Positions 50,701-62,003 are shown, counted from the first letter of the stretch. The stretch: DNA of 64,000 nt from Bolinopsis microptera (GCF_026151205.1 NC_087072.1:16879669-16943668); one strand, 5' to 3'. Translations and numbers: made by a program. Notes: generated by a model from the letters alone, not told the origin.

Positions 50701-53700
50701 ATGGAATTAACTGTTTTATTAAAGAATGGAATGAAGATTGGTATTTACCAGCACACTCCTCTCCAGGCGGGTTCACAAATATATGTGATGAATATGAAAC
50801 TTGCGATAAAGGTGAGGACGAACGAGGCTGTAATATTACTAAAAATACACCTCATTCTTGTACTCATTACGGCAGACAAGTGGACGAGAATAGTGAGACT
50901 AGAGAAGTGCCTTTATTTAACTACACTAGATGCTTTGTTTTTGACTTGACGAAAGAAAAGAAAGAAGATATGATATATCCGTACTGTCTGGACTATTTAG
51001 ATCAAACAAACTGTTCTGATATAGAAAGAGTAGGAGGGTACTGCATGGTGAACGGTTTTAATTCCAGTATCTCCAAGTATATGGTTTGTTATGATCATGA
51101 TAAGGTAACTGACTTGCCAGTAAAGTTGTGTGACGATGATTTTCAAAACAACTGCATATCCACGACTAATCCTGACTGCAAAATACACAAACACAGGATG
51201 TGTGACGGGGTAATGGATTGTCCTGATGGAAGTGACGAACTTCATGACATGTGTGATTTCATCGCCAAAGATTTACAGTGTGTCCGTAGATTTGGCATGA
51301 AAGTGAAGTTTGGAATTCCAATTCCGTGGATAATGGACGGTGAGACGGACTGTGTGGACGGACTGGATGAACAGGCTGGGAAATCAAAGTTCTGTGGCGA
51401 TCACTCTGAAAAAACATATCGATTTTCCCAAGGTAAAGAAAAGTGTCAAAATGTATATCTGTGTCCAAGAGGTGTTAAATCTTATGTTCAGTTCGAACAA
51501 CTCTGCGACGGAGTAGAGACGTGTGGTGACGGTGCAGAGAATGAGGTTTGTAGGATCGCCAGAGATTTTCCAGTCATTAGCAAGACATCGGATCTACATA
51601 ATGGATCAATGCGTGATATCTGCAATGAAAAGAGCTGTGAGGTAAGGGAGTTCAGAAGGCCTTGGGGTGTCGTATTTAGGGAACCAAAAGAAGAGTTAAT
51701 TGTTCCCACCTATAAAGTGGACTGCAGTAGTCAGTTCGGTGAAAACTATCTGTACCTCAGTTGCATGGACCTGTGTCCAGAAGCAACATGTCCTCTTAAT
51801 AACAGACCATTAATGTACGATTCATGTCCGGCACAGTATATAGATCGAGTTTATACGGTTGCCAACAATTCCTTTCTAACGTTTCTTTCTATGTCGGAGC
51901 AAGGCCAATATCAACAGGACTACTTCCAATGCAATAACAGCAGATGTGTGGAATACAAGCAGGTTTGTGATCTCATCGATGATTGTGGGGACATGAGTGA
52001 CGAGGTAAACTGTTCAAATCACATGATCTGTGAAGACACTTTAAATTCAACCAATCATCAGTTCATTTCCTTATCACAGAGATGTGATGGTATATTTGAT
52101 TGCTTTGACCTCTCCGATGAATGTAATGATAATTGTGGGAAGAGAATACTTGGACACTGGACACTGCGGGTAACATGTTGGGTAATGGGGGTGTTGGGTG
52201 TGATGTTCAACTCCTACACCGTTATCCTACAGCTAGCAACATTAAATAAATGTAAGACCGGACGTTTGCTGACAACCAAGGTTCTAGTCAGTCTTATTGG
52301 ATCAGGGGATCTATTCATCGGAATATATTTAGTACTGTTGTCTTTTTATGATAGTTTTATATACGGAAGCGGGTTTTGCAGACACCAAGCTGAATGGTTA
52401 ACTGGGACAGCATGTTCAATATTAGGGGTCATAAGCACGATTGGATCACAAGTCTCTCTTTTCTCAATGACAACTTTGAGCTTTATCAGAATGTACGGGA
52501 TCACTTTCAAGAAAATGAGTGTTCCAACTCCTACTAATAGACGGTGTATTGTTAGTGTCACTACTCTCGTGATCTCCATAGTCACTGCTTCACTTTCTGT
52601 AGCTCTAATACCATTGCTACCTTTATTGGAGGAACACTTTGTACAGGGAATGTATTACGACCCCAGTTACAGGGTTTTCATTGGCTACCCAACTAAAGAG
52701 AAACATATCAGAGTTCTTCAAGCTCACTACGACACTAAAAATGTTACTTCGGGTATGACCTGGAAAGAAATCGGTGAAAAGGTGGACGGAATGTTCACTC
52801 AGCAATATGGTAGGTTGAGTCGACGCCCTGTTCACTTCTATGGGAATGATGGTGTGTGCTTGTATAAATACTTTATTCGAAGTGACGATGCCAGGAGGAA
52901 CAGACAATCAGAAAGTGGATCAGATAATATGACCGATCATCTTGGAGATCCTGTAGTGTGGATGATGCTTGCTGTTAACTTATTTTGCTTTCTCGTCATT
53001 ACTTGCTCCTACTTGATTATCTTCATACAAACTAAAAGATCTTCCCAGCGCTCTGGTCAGAGTAATACTGCCCACAGAGCGAGAGAGGATAGGGCTATAC
53101 AGCATAAAATAACACTCATTTTTGTGACAGATTTCCTTTGTTGGGTGCCCTTTATTTTCATAAGCAGTATGCATGATCTTAAAGTTTTCGATGCAACGAA
53201 ATGGTATCTTTATCTAGCAATGACAGTGCTGCCACTCAACTCTATTATCAACCCACTTATCTACGAAAAGTCATTGACAGGGTTCCTGGGAAAAGTATTT
53301 CGAGAGATATTGAAATTCTTCAGATTCAGTACCTCCACAGCTGAGCTTTGACAACAATCCCAATTATGTTTCTGACGAGGAAATGAAACGGAGTCATATC
53401 AACGAGCACACAGTAATTATATATGGAACCTGTTAGGGTAAAGGAAGAATGTTGAATTGATATCTAAATTAATGATTGAATACGACGATCAGTGGACAGA
53501 AGGAATTAATATTGAGGATTATTATTACTTGATGAGATTTTGTATAAATCCTTAATCTGATTATCGTAGCGCAAATGTGTGTTTTTTACTAGATTATTAA
53601 TTGTACCTAGGAAAATGGATAAAAGAACAAAATCAAGGTGCCTATAACATAATAATATTGATATTGATCTTTTTTGTTAGGTTGCTCAGCTTGTGATTTT

Positions 53701-56102
53701 TATAATAATGTTAAATTTTCTATCATTTGTAAGAATTACTGTTGTTTCTAACCATGTTCCTTTTTTTGTAGGCTAGAGATGTAATTTTATTTACGAAGAT
53801 ATCACCTACTTGATGCCGTTTCATTGCTTATCCAATTTAACAACAATAATATTGATTATAATGCTCCTAAAGAGTAATTATCATAAAACATCCTACATCA
53901 TACACGGTAAACAATGTAACATTCTGTTGGACATAACTTATGTTGAAATGTGTAGAAACTTGCAAATTCTATTGACTTAGATCTTCCTTGTAAAATGTCT
54001 GATTATGGTGCCTGCAACCAGCAGATATCTCACTTCAATCAACCACTTCCTTCAAACAGCCCTACATGAAAACCTGGACATATATTAGCAATTCTTACAA
54101 TGCAATCACACACTGTGTGTAAAACTAATTACAAAACAGGTAACTCCACAATGTAACTCGATCCAGTCCCACACTCTGAGAACATTGTCCTGTTATTAAA
54201 TCTACGGTGGACTACATCACGGGCCCCCCTCATTACTCCTTGCGGAATGTGAGAGGGAGGTGTCTGTAACTTGTATCCGGTGAGCTCACAACACTGTCAC
54301 TCTTACATAATGGGACACGGGTTCTTGTGAGGGCGGGATATGACCAAATAAGGTAATAGGGTGACGTAATCAGGATATATACTCGTGATTCAACCCCACA
54401 TGATAAGCGGTTATGTAAATATGAAGTACCATATTTTCTATATTCGGGTAATAACAGGGGAACTATACACTGTAAAAGTACAGTAGTATAGGTACAGTAA
54501 ACACCATTACATATTAAGATTTAGAGGTCAGTGTAATCGTATCACCACCAATCTTCTCAACATGAAGTCCAGGAGAGAATGGAAATAAAACAAACCAATC
54601 GTAGTCGGTAGAGAGCGAGTTAAATGTGAGCAGGTGTGACCCACTGTCACACACAGATCCTACTGAGGTACTTACAGCAGTGCCCGCGTGAGAGTGAGTA
54701 TGGTACACAATGTCCTGTCCAGTCTCGTGAAGTGCTGAGTTCAGTTTGAAGCCTGCTTTGTTGACTGGTAGTACTGTGCTCCCTGCATCTATTATCTTAC
54801 CTGGACAACAAGTGGGTAATTAGTAAATTAGCGGTCATTAGTGACTTGTTGTAATTAGCGGTCATTAGTGAGTTGGTGTAGTCCACGTGTCTGCTTCTCA
54901 ATCAATATTGTTAATAGATCAATCATTAATTTCTCACTACTGCGATGGATGCCTTTTCACCTTATTTTTAAAGTTATCCAATAACTATTTGTAAGGAAGA
55001 AAATTTTCGTATCCCAATAAATTTGCACAATTAATGATAAAGGTAAAGGCAATCTAAGTAATAAGTAAACACAGTACATACCATCCTTATCTACTTTGAT
55101 AAGAGATGAGGCAGTGATCTCTGAGTACTGCATACCGTAGGGGTTTATCAAAAAGTGATTCTTGTTATCTGGTAATCTCGCCTGTCAGAGTGTAAAGTTA
55201 GCTAGAGTAGAAAAGTGGAGAGGGATGTTGTGTCACTAGCATTTATAATCTGTCAAAAATATGCCATTGAGTTTCAAGTAATATTCTATTGATGGACATT
55301 TCCTCGACTGTAAATGGCATGATTTGATATGTCAGCGTGTTTCATTCAAGAGATCCGACAGATTTAGGCAGATTCATTAAAATACGTCGCATCAAAATAC
55401 CAATTATGGAATATGTCAAGCGTTTTAGATTGAACAATGCAATGTAGATAAATGCCGTGACTTACCGTGATGTGACTGTAGATGAGATGATCCCATTCGA
55501 AATGAGCTGTAAGTCTGTAAAGAGCTGCTAATTTGCATCTCAGTTCTCGCTCAGGTTTACTGTATTTGTCCCGTAGAGATCCATTCAAATCGTTCACTTG
55601 CCTCATATTGGCTAGCCCTTTAAATTCAGACCTGGGAAAGCAATGTTAGGACTAGAAGGACTTACAAATGGAAACTTCAAAAGTAGGAAGGCTCCGAATG
55701 AGAAGAGAAACATTTTTTTTAAACTGCTAAGAAAGGAAAATTCATTTTTTGAGATTAGAATTATGAGAAACATACAAAAGTGAACGATAATGTAAAATAG
55801 AAAGTTTAAAATGTATTGTTTTTGTATATTAAAGCTTTAGCCACAGGTAGGTTGGTTAATTAAGTAAATTCATTAAGTAAATGGGAAAGGTAAAGTGAGA
55901 CTTACCCTCCAGTAGGGCCTCCAGTACCGTTCAAATTAACTCCACCATGAAAAAGAGGTTTGTTCCCCTCTTTCTGAGATATCACCACATCCTCCAGTTC
56001 GCTTCTAAACTGGTCCTCTAAAATCTCCGTTACACGTTTTTTACGTCCCATATTTCTCTTGTCCCTGTCTACTGACGGGTTGTGTGCCCCTCCCTTCGGC
56101 AT
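35701..56102 (-). CDS. ADD: Adducin
   Basis: Exons: 56102-55906, 55631-55466, 55181-55082, 54800-54676, 47841-47791, 43434-43342, 42946-42834, 42404-42305, 41671-41393, 41243-41168, 40820-40375, 39577-39509, 39172-39056, 38326-38186, 37858-37718, 37608-37399, 36701-36629, 36502-36399, 35919-35841, 35705-35701. They join in frame to 894 residues. Adducin caps actin filaments and recruits spectrin at the membrane skeleton. The class II aldolase-like head is clear: LAALYRLTAHFEWDHLIYSH, FLINPYGMQYSEITASSLIK, VYHTHSHAGTA, ISAMKCGLL, ILENHGLVSVG, ACEIQWRVL. The neck has MRMLDNQGANTGYPY, close to human MRMLDNLGYRTGYPYR. The tail is Ser/Asp/Pro-rich with one basic patch (KEKPKKKKKRG); I do not see the FRTPSFLKK core of the vertebrate MARCKS-like end. 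The start MPKGGAHNPS is the first Met of the open exon. The 6.8-kb fourth intron hosts another gene. The 37608-37399 exon and the five-base last exon are the least certain. Confidence 0.92.
37718..38326 (-). repeat. ADD: Duplicated adducin exon pair
   Basis: Exons 38326-38186 and 37858-37718 are both 141 nt, both phase 0, and share the motif SFAGKPNLKRP(V/L)RGE, then PRVPG-QQA and a Ser-Ser-Gly-Ser run. This is a tandem exon duplication within the tail. Confidence 0.85.
40874..40968 (-). other. ADD: Optional adducin exon (95 nt) that shifts the frame
   Basis: It lies between the exons 41243-41168 and 40820-40375, with a CTTGAAAG acceptor and AAG/GTGTGT donor. It reads in frame from the preceding exon as a helical segment (LRIHEIEQELEKMQAQY). 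The preceding exon ends in phase 1 and 40820-40375 needs phase 1, so skipping keeps the frame. Including these 95 nt puts the next exon in another frame, which stops at 40608-40610 and gives about 535 residues. The intron to the next exon is only 53 bp. Either this is an isoform switch or the donor or sequence is wrong by one base. Confidence 0.55.
43847..45216. repeat. Tandem duplication of about 690 bp, second copy T-depleted
   Basis: About 43847-44544 and 44545-45216 align along their length. Shared motifs include GACAACGAATC, GTATTTAAATAC, TAGCATAAGGGCCAGG, GATAAAAGTATT, GAGATCGGAGTC, CAGCACTTAGCGATCT or its near form, and TCAAATAGG. In copy 2, T runs are shortened and G/A inserted or substituted, increasingly toward the right. 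It lies in the adducin intron between 43435 and 47790. Confidence 0.8.
45217..46805 (+). repeat. Polypurine (GGA-rich) tract after a G run
   Basis: A run of 13 G is followed by a degraded copy of the GTCCGCC/TTTGGAT/GAGACA core. Then come about 1.5 kb of GGAGGA, GGACTGAGGA and GGACCCAGGA motifs with little T or C on the + strand. The minus frame rich in Ser and Pro (46823-46428) is a by-product. It is either a real polypurine-polypyrimidine satellite or a poor-quality consensus region. Confidence 0.8.
46806..47139. mobile_element. GTCCGCCTAT decamer element, copy B, ending in poly-C
   Basis: TCCGTTTTTG-type units at about 46830-46870 lead to about a dozen decamers TGTCCGCCTA/TGTCCGTCTA (46960-47065). 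The core TCCTTTTTGGATTCTATGAG follows, then GCGGACATAGACGGACGTGACAA and 21 C. The reverse complement of this end (G run, TTGTCACGTCCG) resembles the left end of the copy at 33091, which suggests terminal inverted repeats. Confidence 0.75.
47842..48846. other. Adducin intron / upstream of nested GPCR; first GPCR exon(s) not identified
   Basis: The nested GPCR must have a signal-peptide exon upstream of 48847. An ATG at about 48219 followed by a phase-1 GGTGCAC donor would fit the phase, but its peptide is a poor signal sequence. No exon is called. Confidence 0.4.
48847..53351 (+). CDS. GPCR with hevein-like and LDLa repeats, nested in adducin intron (5' exon not found)
   Basis: One 4505-nt exon opens after CCCACAG/GT and stops at TGA 53349-53351, giving 1500 residues. 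It must be preceded by a phase-1 exon. First come seven Cys-rich modules of two alternating types (KCGPWYPHPDGSPAECDPDG then PCCSWLDECGNTTVHC; KCGRDYPLPDDMPSECDPDG then PCCNNDPLESQCGNTDEHC). The CC-x5-C-x6-C part matches hevein-type chitin-binding domains (CCSQWGWCGSTDEYC) with longer early loops. Next are LDLa repeats, among them MCDGVMDCPDGSDE, QLCDGVETCGDGAENEVC, QVCDLIDDCGDMSDEVNC and QRCDGIFDCFDLSDEC, with others degenerate. From 52155 a rhodopsin-class 7TM domain follows, with a large second extracellular loop and SIINPLIYE (the NPxxY motif) in helix 7. It is probably a plasma-membrane receptor with a carbohydrate- or protein-binding ectodomain. Related LDLa-GPCRs include relaxin receptors and snail GRL101. 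Confidence 0.85.
48861..50240 (+). repeat. Coding tandem repeat of about 405-413 bp (hevein-like A/B pairs)
   Basis: AAGTGGAGGTC(T/C)GATGGGAA recurs at 48861, 49274, 49686 and 50091. Each long unit holds one A and one B Cys module plus linkers (SYGSVNYTFVKEWIESGGKR; DFRVTD then STESESTN). Identity between units is high, including silent positions, so the array is young or being homogenised. Confidence 0.93.
53352..54675. other. 3' flank of nested GPCR within adducin intron
   Basis: No exon is supported. AT-rich with an ordinary 3' flank appearance; it ends at the donor of the adducin exon 54800-54676. Confidence 0.6.
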
Positions 56103-56928
56103 TCCCTAATAACCGGTTAATTCTGTTAATTTAGTGGAATCTGAAATATGAAACTGCTCACATTTTATCAATTTCAAGTTATGCAACACGCATAACTCAT
56201 GATATTCAATTCCAAGCTTTCTAGCTCCACAAGAAATTGCAATATACTTTTTAAAGAGTGGTGTGAATTAATTTTTCTGGAATTGAAACACGAAATTGTC
56301 ATATAAGATTATAAAGTAGATCTATGAGATTAAATGTGATATTAAAACGTTAACGTTATTAAAACTCGAAAAGCTGCTTAATCATATATTTTATAATCGC
56401 ACTTTGCTTTTTTTTTGAATAAAGTTTTAGGCTGCATTGTGATGTCTCCACTTATAGCTATGGTCAAGCATGTTAAGTGCATCTGATTATATATAGAAAC
56501 ACTACGGTAACTTTGGTCTTGAAAATTGATATCAATTTAGACAATTTGAGGTAATTCAAAAGATGCAGCAGCAACAAGTGTGATTTTAAATGTTCTGTCA
56601 AAAATGATTTACTTTTGGACATCGAAAGATCTATCATTTATAATATGGACTGATACATATAATAAACTGAATTATGACACACACTTCATTAACTGGCTGA
56701 TAATAAGATGCAAACTAAGAAAACAGAAAAACTAACCAAACATATATTCGAGAAAAATATTTAAACTACGATACAAAAATTCTTTCTTTTCTAAATATGA
56801 GCTGCCAAATTAACTGTAGTCGAACAGTTCTCAGTTCTCAATATCCTTAAACCTTTAATTGAGACTGTACATCAAAGATATAACAGCAGGATGTATTAAT
56901 ATTTCACCAAGTTGACCAGAATGTAACG
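56103..56928. other. Upstream region of adducin, downstream of FBXO9
   Basis: About 0.8 kb of AT-rich sequence between head-to-tail minus-strand genes. It should contain the adducin promoter and 5' UTR and the FBXO9 3' UTR. I see no distinctive motif. Confidence 0.5.
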
Positions 56929-58167
56929 TTAGATTGTGCCACCAGATACAGCTGTGTAACTCTTAGCTCTGATGTACACAAACTTACTAAAGTGGGGAGG
57001 GACCACCTCAATATTTCTTTTTGTAGTTAGACCATTCTTTTTGTCCACTGTGAAGTACTCTGACCATTGCAGTGCTTGCCTGCCTGTTGATCCTGACAGT
57101 TTGAAAGTGATGTTGAATGATTGGTCAGGTTTCAGTTTGATGGAGGATCGATCTGAGGAGTCCCGTTGAAAGAGGACGATTTTAACCTCTCGCCCAGAAA
57201 TTGTGTACTGGCCATAGGTGACATCTTTGTTAGTACTTGTTCTATCTTTGAGGGCAGCAACGGCATATTGTGGTGCTTGTGTGGTGTTAAGACCAAGTAC
57301 AAGGCCATCAGAGAAAAAGCGAAGAAACCGATGGTAGAAGACAGTCTGCAGCGTGCAGCACATGTTTGGTTTCTGTGCTCCTTGGCGATGGTACTTGATC
57401 CGACTAACATACACCCCATCAAACCTCATGTGAGGTCTATTGATAAAGATTGCTCTCCAAGAGGTCGGGATTGATTTAGGCTGGATATCAGTCCATATTT
57501 TCTGACAAGCTGCTTGCCACAGCTGTGGCGTTCTTGCCAGATTGTGGAACCATTTGCAGGTCTCTCCGAAAGTCTCAACTGATCTTAAGTCAAGCTCCAT
57601 GGACACCACATACCGGAGAATCGTCAAAATTATCTCATTGGGAAGGGCAGAAATGTGAGTACCTGAAACACTCCTTTCGGGAAAACAAGTGTAAACATCT
57701 TCAAAACGTGTTTCAGAAGTGTTAAATTTTTCAGGCCACTGACCTCTTCCAACTGGTAAGGTAGATAGGTCCTGGCCTTCAACCTGTGGATTCTACAGTT
57801 AAGATAGAATGAAAGATTTAATCTGTATTACAATTGGTCAGTTGTCTTATGAGATCTACATTAAAGAATCTGAATAAAACAAAATATACACCTCCTCAAG
57901 TCCAGGAATTATCAAGTTTCCAGTAGCAGTTGAGCTGGCCCCAAGATCGATATTAACACCAATATGTTTCTCGATATCAGGGACAAGCCTTAGAGCCTGC
58001 CGAAAATACTCAATTGCTTCATAACAGTACCCTTCTCTTTCTAGTTGCATTCCCTTCACATACAATTGCTTTGCTTCTATTTGTTTCGATTGCTTTGTCG
58101 GACATTTGCCAAACAGTTCGTTTTTCCAGGCATTTCTAAATTGCGCTAGCTCATCCACATAAGACAT
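56929..58167 (-). CDS. FBXO9: F-box only protein 9 homologue
   Basis: Three exons, 58167-57892, 57792-57744 and 57662-56929, join in phase to 352 residues. The N-terminal FRNAWKNELF and the TPR-like helix pair (AKQLYVKGMQLEREGYCYEA, IEYFRQALRLVPDIE) correspond to the human FBXO9 N-terminus. The F-box reads HISALPNEIILTILRYVVSM, then ELDLRSVETF. The C-terminal domain has SWRAIFINRPHMRFDGVYVS, HRFLRFFSDGLVLGL, YGQYTISGREVKIVLF and terminal VYIRAKSYTAV, all in the order of human FBXO9 (FLERPRVRFDGVYIS, YIRFFPDGHVMML, RVRSYTAFSE). In vertebrates FBXO9 is a substrate adaptor of an SCF ubiquitin ligase. The protein is shorter than human FBXO9 mainly in the linker between TPR and F-box. The start codon begins the TPR exon with no upstream coding needed. 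It is head-to-tail with adducin. Confidence 0.93.
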
Positions 58168-58993
58168 TATAGGGATATCATGTAACGCACTAGCTCATAC
58201 ACGTGGGCACAGTCTTCTTTTCCAAGGATAGTTTTCATTGCTAGATGAATGTTTGTCAGTGTTATGAAAGTTGTTAGCATAATGAGATGTTGAACGGTTA
58301 GAAAATTATTTTCATCAATTAATGATCAGCTGAAAATAACCATGAATCCAAGATTGAATGAATCTCAAAATAGCAGTAAACAAAAGCGCAGAAGCATCAC
58401 AATCTGAATGATTGGAAATGTCTTAATTCTGCTTTGTCAATTTTACTATGGGGTTGTTATGTAATAATAATAATAATAATTCTATACTGTTACATAATTT
58501 AAAAATTATGGCCCCTTATTGTGGGCAGAGTATGTGTCTTTATTTAAGTGTCCTGATTTAAAAACCATCTGAGTGACTGCATTGAAATAATTTAAGGAGA
58601 GTACCATAAAAACGTTTAAACAAAAGGAGTAACAACTAGAACATACTTATATTAATATCAACATTAGAACAAAATACAGTCACCTAATTCTCTTCTCCTA
58701 CGGTTGAGTATAGAGGAACCATCTTTGGCGTGTATTAGGGACTTAGACCATTACAAATACCCTGCTGTAAGTTTGCAAGGTATGTGGACTAAGTGGGTCG
58801 AGAGTACTCGACTTGGAAGTGGGTGTTGAGAATTCTCAACTAAGCTAGAAGATAATGATGTCCAGAAGATGAGGCAGTAGATGGAGTAGTAAAGGAGTAG
58901 TAGAGGCTGAAGGGGGAGTGATGTCATTTAAAGGAGATGTAGGACATGAAGGGGGATGGAGGTGAAGGAGTACTATAAGTATAAGTATCAATT
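58168..58993. other. No gene seen; short (AAT)n at about 58463-58480
   Basis: Upstream flank of FBXO9. Apart from a short TAATAATAAT run there is nothing supported. Confidence 0.5.
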
Positions 58994-59660
58994 CTATGAT
59001 AGTTCACCGATGGCGATCTGTGCTAAAGATCGGAAGGCAGTGATGCTGCCATCACTACCATCTCTTAAGATAGACCAGCATGGTTGGTCATTAGTGGAGT
59101 GCTCTTGAATGGTTTCTCTGTAGGAACAGCGGTACAGTGGACAAGAGAAGATTCGATGGTAATTGTTGTCCAACATCTGACAATTCGGACACTGAGGGTC
59201 GCAGTTGTTGGCAACCCTTGCCATGAATGCTGTGAAGGTGATGTCATGGCCATGCAAGAGAGACATTACTTTAGTGTCTGTGCTCCTGCTTGAATAGCGA
59301 GGAAACAACTTTTTGCTCCTCTCATCGATGTTATCCAGTATCTCACCCGGATTTATTCTAGGGTTCAGTAGGAGATGTTTATTCCAGGTGAAGTCCATAA
59401 AGCGGGTTATTTCGTCTTTTGAATAGCTGACAACACCGTTGTGGACACTAGTCAGAAGGTCTATTCTGCTTCTGTTGAGCTCGTTGGACCCCCTTGTCCA
59501 CGTTAGGAACTTACGTATCTCATCAATATGGTGCTGATATCGATGGGCCTGGGTTGTTATGTAATCACTGAGGGAAGGGGCGGGAGGCTTTTTAAAAGAT
59601 AACGCTAGTGTAATTCTGGCACAATAGCTATGTGTAAAACTGATTGCTGAGGGGGGGTTA
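58994..59660 (-). pseudogene. LINE-type reverse transcriptase ORF fragment, C-terminal part
   Basis: The frame is open from about 59660 down to the stop at 58994. It contains KKPPAPSLSDYITTQAHRYQ and, near the end, CPNCQMLDNNYHRIFSCPLY, a C-x2-C-x7-H-x4-C cluster like the Cys/His motif at the C-terminus of many non-LTR retrotransposon ORF2 proteins. No RT catalytic motif lies upstream in the same frame, so it looks like a 5'-truncated copy. Confidence 0.65.
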
Positions 59661-61080
59661 AATTGTCCAAAAAGTGATTATGTAATATGTGAAAGGTCCC
59701 TTATCAAAAACTTCCTTGTGAGACAGTTCAATTACTAATCAAATGATTAGGTATGATGTGAACAGGTCAATCTGGACAATTGGCATCCAATCAATTTGTC
59801 TTCAAAATCATTCGAACGACAGTGGCTACATAGACGCAAAAAAATGAATCGTAAGTCATAAATCGAAATGGTAAATCGGACGGAGTGCCACGCTTCGTGT
59901 GCACGAGAGAGGTATACAACGAGTACAGTGTAGCAACATACACAGTGACCAATCATCTGTCAATCGTGTTTGTATAATTACATTTATCCGCTTTATTTGT
60001 ATTAAAAACGCGAAATGCTGCGATGCTGAAGCCTAAAAATATTAGCGATACTAACTTGTAAATTAATTTTAAAAAACAACTTTGAACTTGTCAGGTATCG
60101 ACAGGCGCGGCATTATTTGAATATGCGCGGCGTTGTCAACAGTACATCACCCTATACAAAATTATATATACTATAACACTTTTTTAGACATATTAATTTG
60201 AGGTACAAACTTAATAAAAGCTTAAGTTATAGGGAGTAAGCTGGAAATTTATTTTGAAAATAATATAAATATGTATAATTTTGTGTCGACGAGTCCAACT
60301 CAGCACGCGTCCTGGTAGGTTTTAAACCTATAAGTTGTAATCTGTAAACGTTTTAAAAAAAATTAAAAGAGGCAATCGTATTGCAAATTAAAACTTTGAA
60401 CAAATTTAGACAAGTAACATCCGTCAAATATTTGAAACAAATATTTTACGATTATTACATTTTTATTTACTATGCTTGCTTGTAGTAAAATCTTTTGGAA
60501 TAGGATTAATCACTTTACACTTGACTGTCACGTAATTTTTTTTGTATCATGTCATATAAAATCTAGCAAAGATGAAAGAGCGCTGCGCACAGGGGTTAGC
60601 GCGTCTGATCACACTTTTACAGTTCACATAGCCATGTGTCTACGCGTACTGCATGACGCGCTTGTTTCACGGTGGTCGCGCGTTACTGCAAGCGAGAGGG
60701 CTCTGGTTAGAGCAACTTTTACAGTATGCACGGCATTGCTCGGACCAAATAAAAGACCAAATAAAGACCTGATTGCGCTTGCAGTAGCATACACGTAAAA
60801 CAAGCGCGCCCGCGCCGCAGTGGTGCAATCATAGCACATGGTTTATAGGTGAATGCATGGCAAAAAAGCGCTTCATTTATTTTTTAAATCGAAGATTTAT
60901 TTTAACAGAAATGTTTTATGTTCGAAAATCCACTACCAAGTATAATTTTATTTTAAAAATTTATAAATTATTTAATTGCTTTGACCGAATTCCTTGGCCT
61001 TCTAGTGCTTGCCATGCAGTAGCTTATCGCATCATTTAGTATGTAGTACGCCTAGGCACATATTGATAACGGTGTTACAA
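59661..61080. other. No gene seen; GC-rich inverted motif at 60650-60810
   Basis: AT-rich except for 60575-60830. There GACGCGCTTGTTTCAC...ACTGCAAGCG (60656 on) is partly the reverse complement of GCGCTTGCAGTAGCATACAC...AAACAAGCGCG (60776-60808). The frame at 60472-60798 has no family features. Confidence 0.4.
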
Positions 61081-61366
61081 TGCAAGGGTCCTGGAAGTAG
61101 AGAAAGGAAGCTTCACGCCGTTAGTTTTCTCAACGTCTGGTGGAATGGGTGGTGAAGCTGAAAGACTAGTAAAGAAGTTGGCTAATAAGACGGAATACCA
61201 CACAGGGCAGAGGTACTCAGATGCTGTGGGATACATTAGGAAACGCCTTCCTTTCGAAATCTTAAGAACGACGGTAATTTCTCTCTGGGGAGACAGAGGG
61301 GCGAGAAAGAACTTTGTCAATATAGATAGTTTAGATTTGAACTTGGAGCCGCAAGGCCAAGGGTGA
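61081..61366 (+). pseudogene. Retroelement RT C-terminal fragment, copy 1 (5'-truncated)
   Basis: NARVLEVEKGSFTPLVFSTS and the following GGMGGEAERLVKKLANK...QRYSDAVGYIRKRLPFEIL match the next copy (61501-61786). Both match the C-terminal end of a reverse-transcriptase family common in aquatic invertebrates (R-x-x-E-x-E-x-G-x-F-T-P-L-V-F-S, GGMG, YS, W-L-R-x-R-L-x-F). It starts abruptly at 61081. Confidence 0.7.
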
Positions 61367-61411
61367 TTTTCAAAATATTGAGATTTTGAAGAGCATTTTT
61401 TTTATGTAAGA

Positions 61412-61786
61412 GTGTTTCGCGCTCCTGCTCCAACCAACGCTGCTAAACCAATTCCTATGATGTATTTGGCTCACGAGACTGAGAAGAAAAGAGCATATAA
61501 TGCAAGGGTCCTAGAAGTGGAAAAAGCTACCTTTACACCTTTAGTTTTCTCCACAACAGGAGGCATGGGAGTCGAAGCGCAACGCTTGATTAAAAAGCTT
61601 GCACAAAAGATGGAATCTCCAACGGGTCAGCGTTATTCAGACTCAGTTACATATCTTAGAAAGCGCTTGCGCTTTGAGGTATTAAAGACAACGGTTATTT
61701 CGATAAGGGGGGACAGAGGGCCCAAGTTGCGATATAAACCAGACAATATTGAAGATTTAGATTTAAATATTGAGCCCTTTGGCTAG
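61412..61786 (+). pseudogene. Retroelement RT C-terminal fragment, copy 2
   Basis: About 124 residues: FRAPAPTNAAKPIPMMYLAH, then KKRAYNARVLEVEKATFTPL and VFSTTGGMGVEAQRLIKKLA. It is homologous to copy 1 with an offset of 420 bp and is clearly diverged, so the two copies inserted or duplicated some time ago. The retained frame and stop (61784-61786) suggest little decay. Confidence 0.72.
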
Positions 61787-62003
61787 AGAATACTTTCTTG
61801 AATATTTTCGATAGTTTTTAATATTGGTAATATTAATGAATTGTAATTGATTGATATGTAATATTTAGGCCCGTGGCCAGTTTTCACAAAAGATTTTGAA
61901 GGGTTATTTTTATATAGGGTCATTGTGACATTGTGTGTAAACATTTTATATTTTCAATATGGTAGACAAACATATTTGATAATTTTTAATACTGTATTGT
62001 TAT
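61787..62003. other. Short spacer between retroelement pieces
   Basis: No coding or repeat feature seen. Confidence 0.4.

Noticed and set aside
60472-60798. 108-residue frame
   Set aside because: Arises from a GC-rich inverted-motif island, with no homology.
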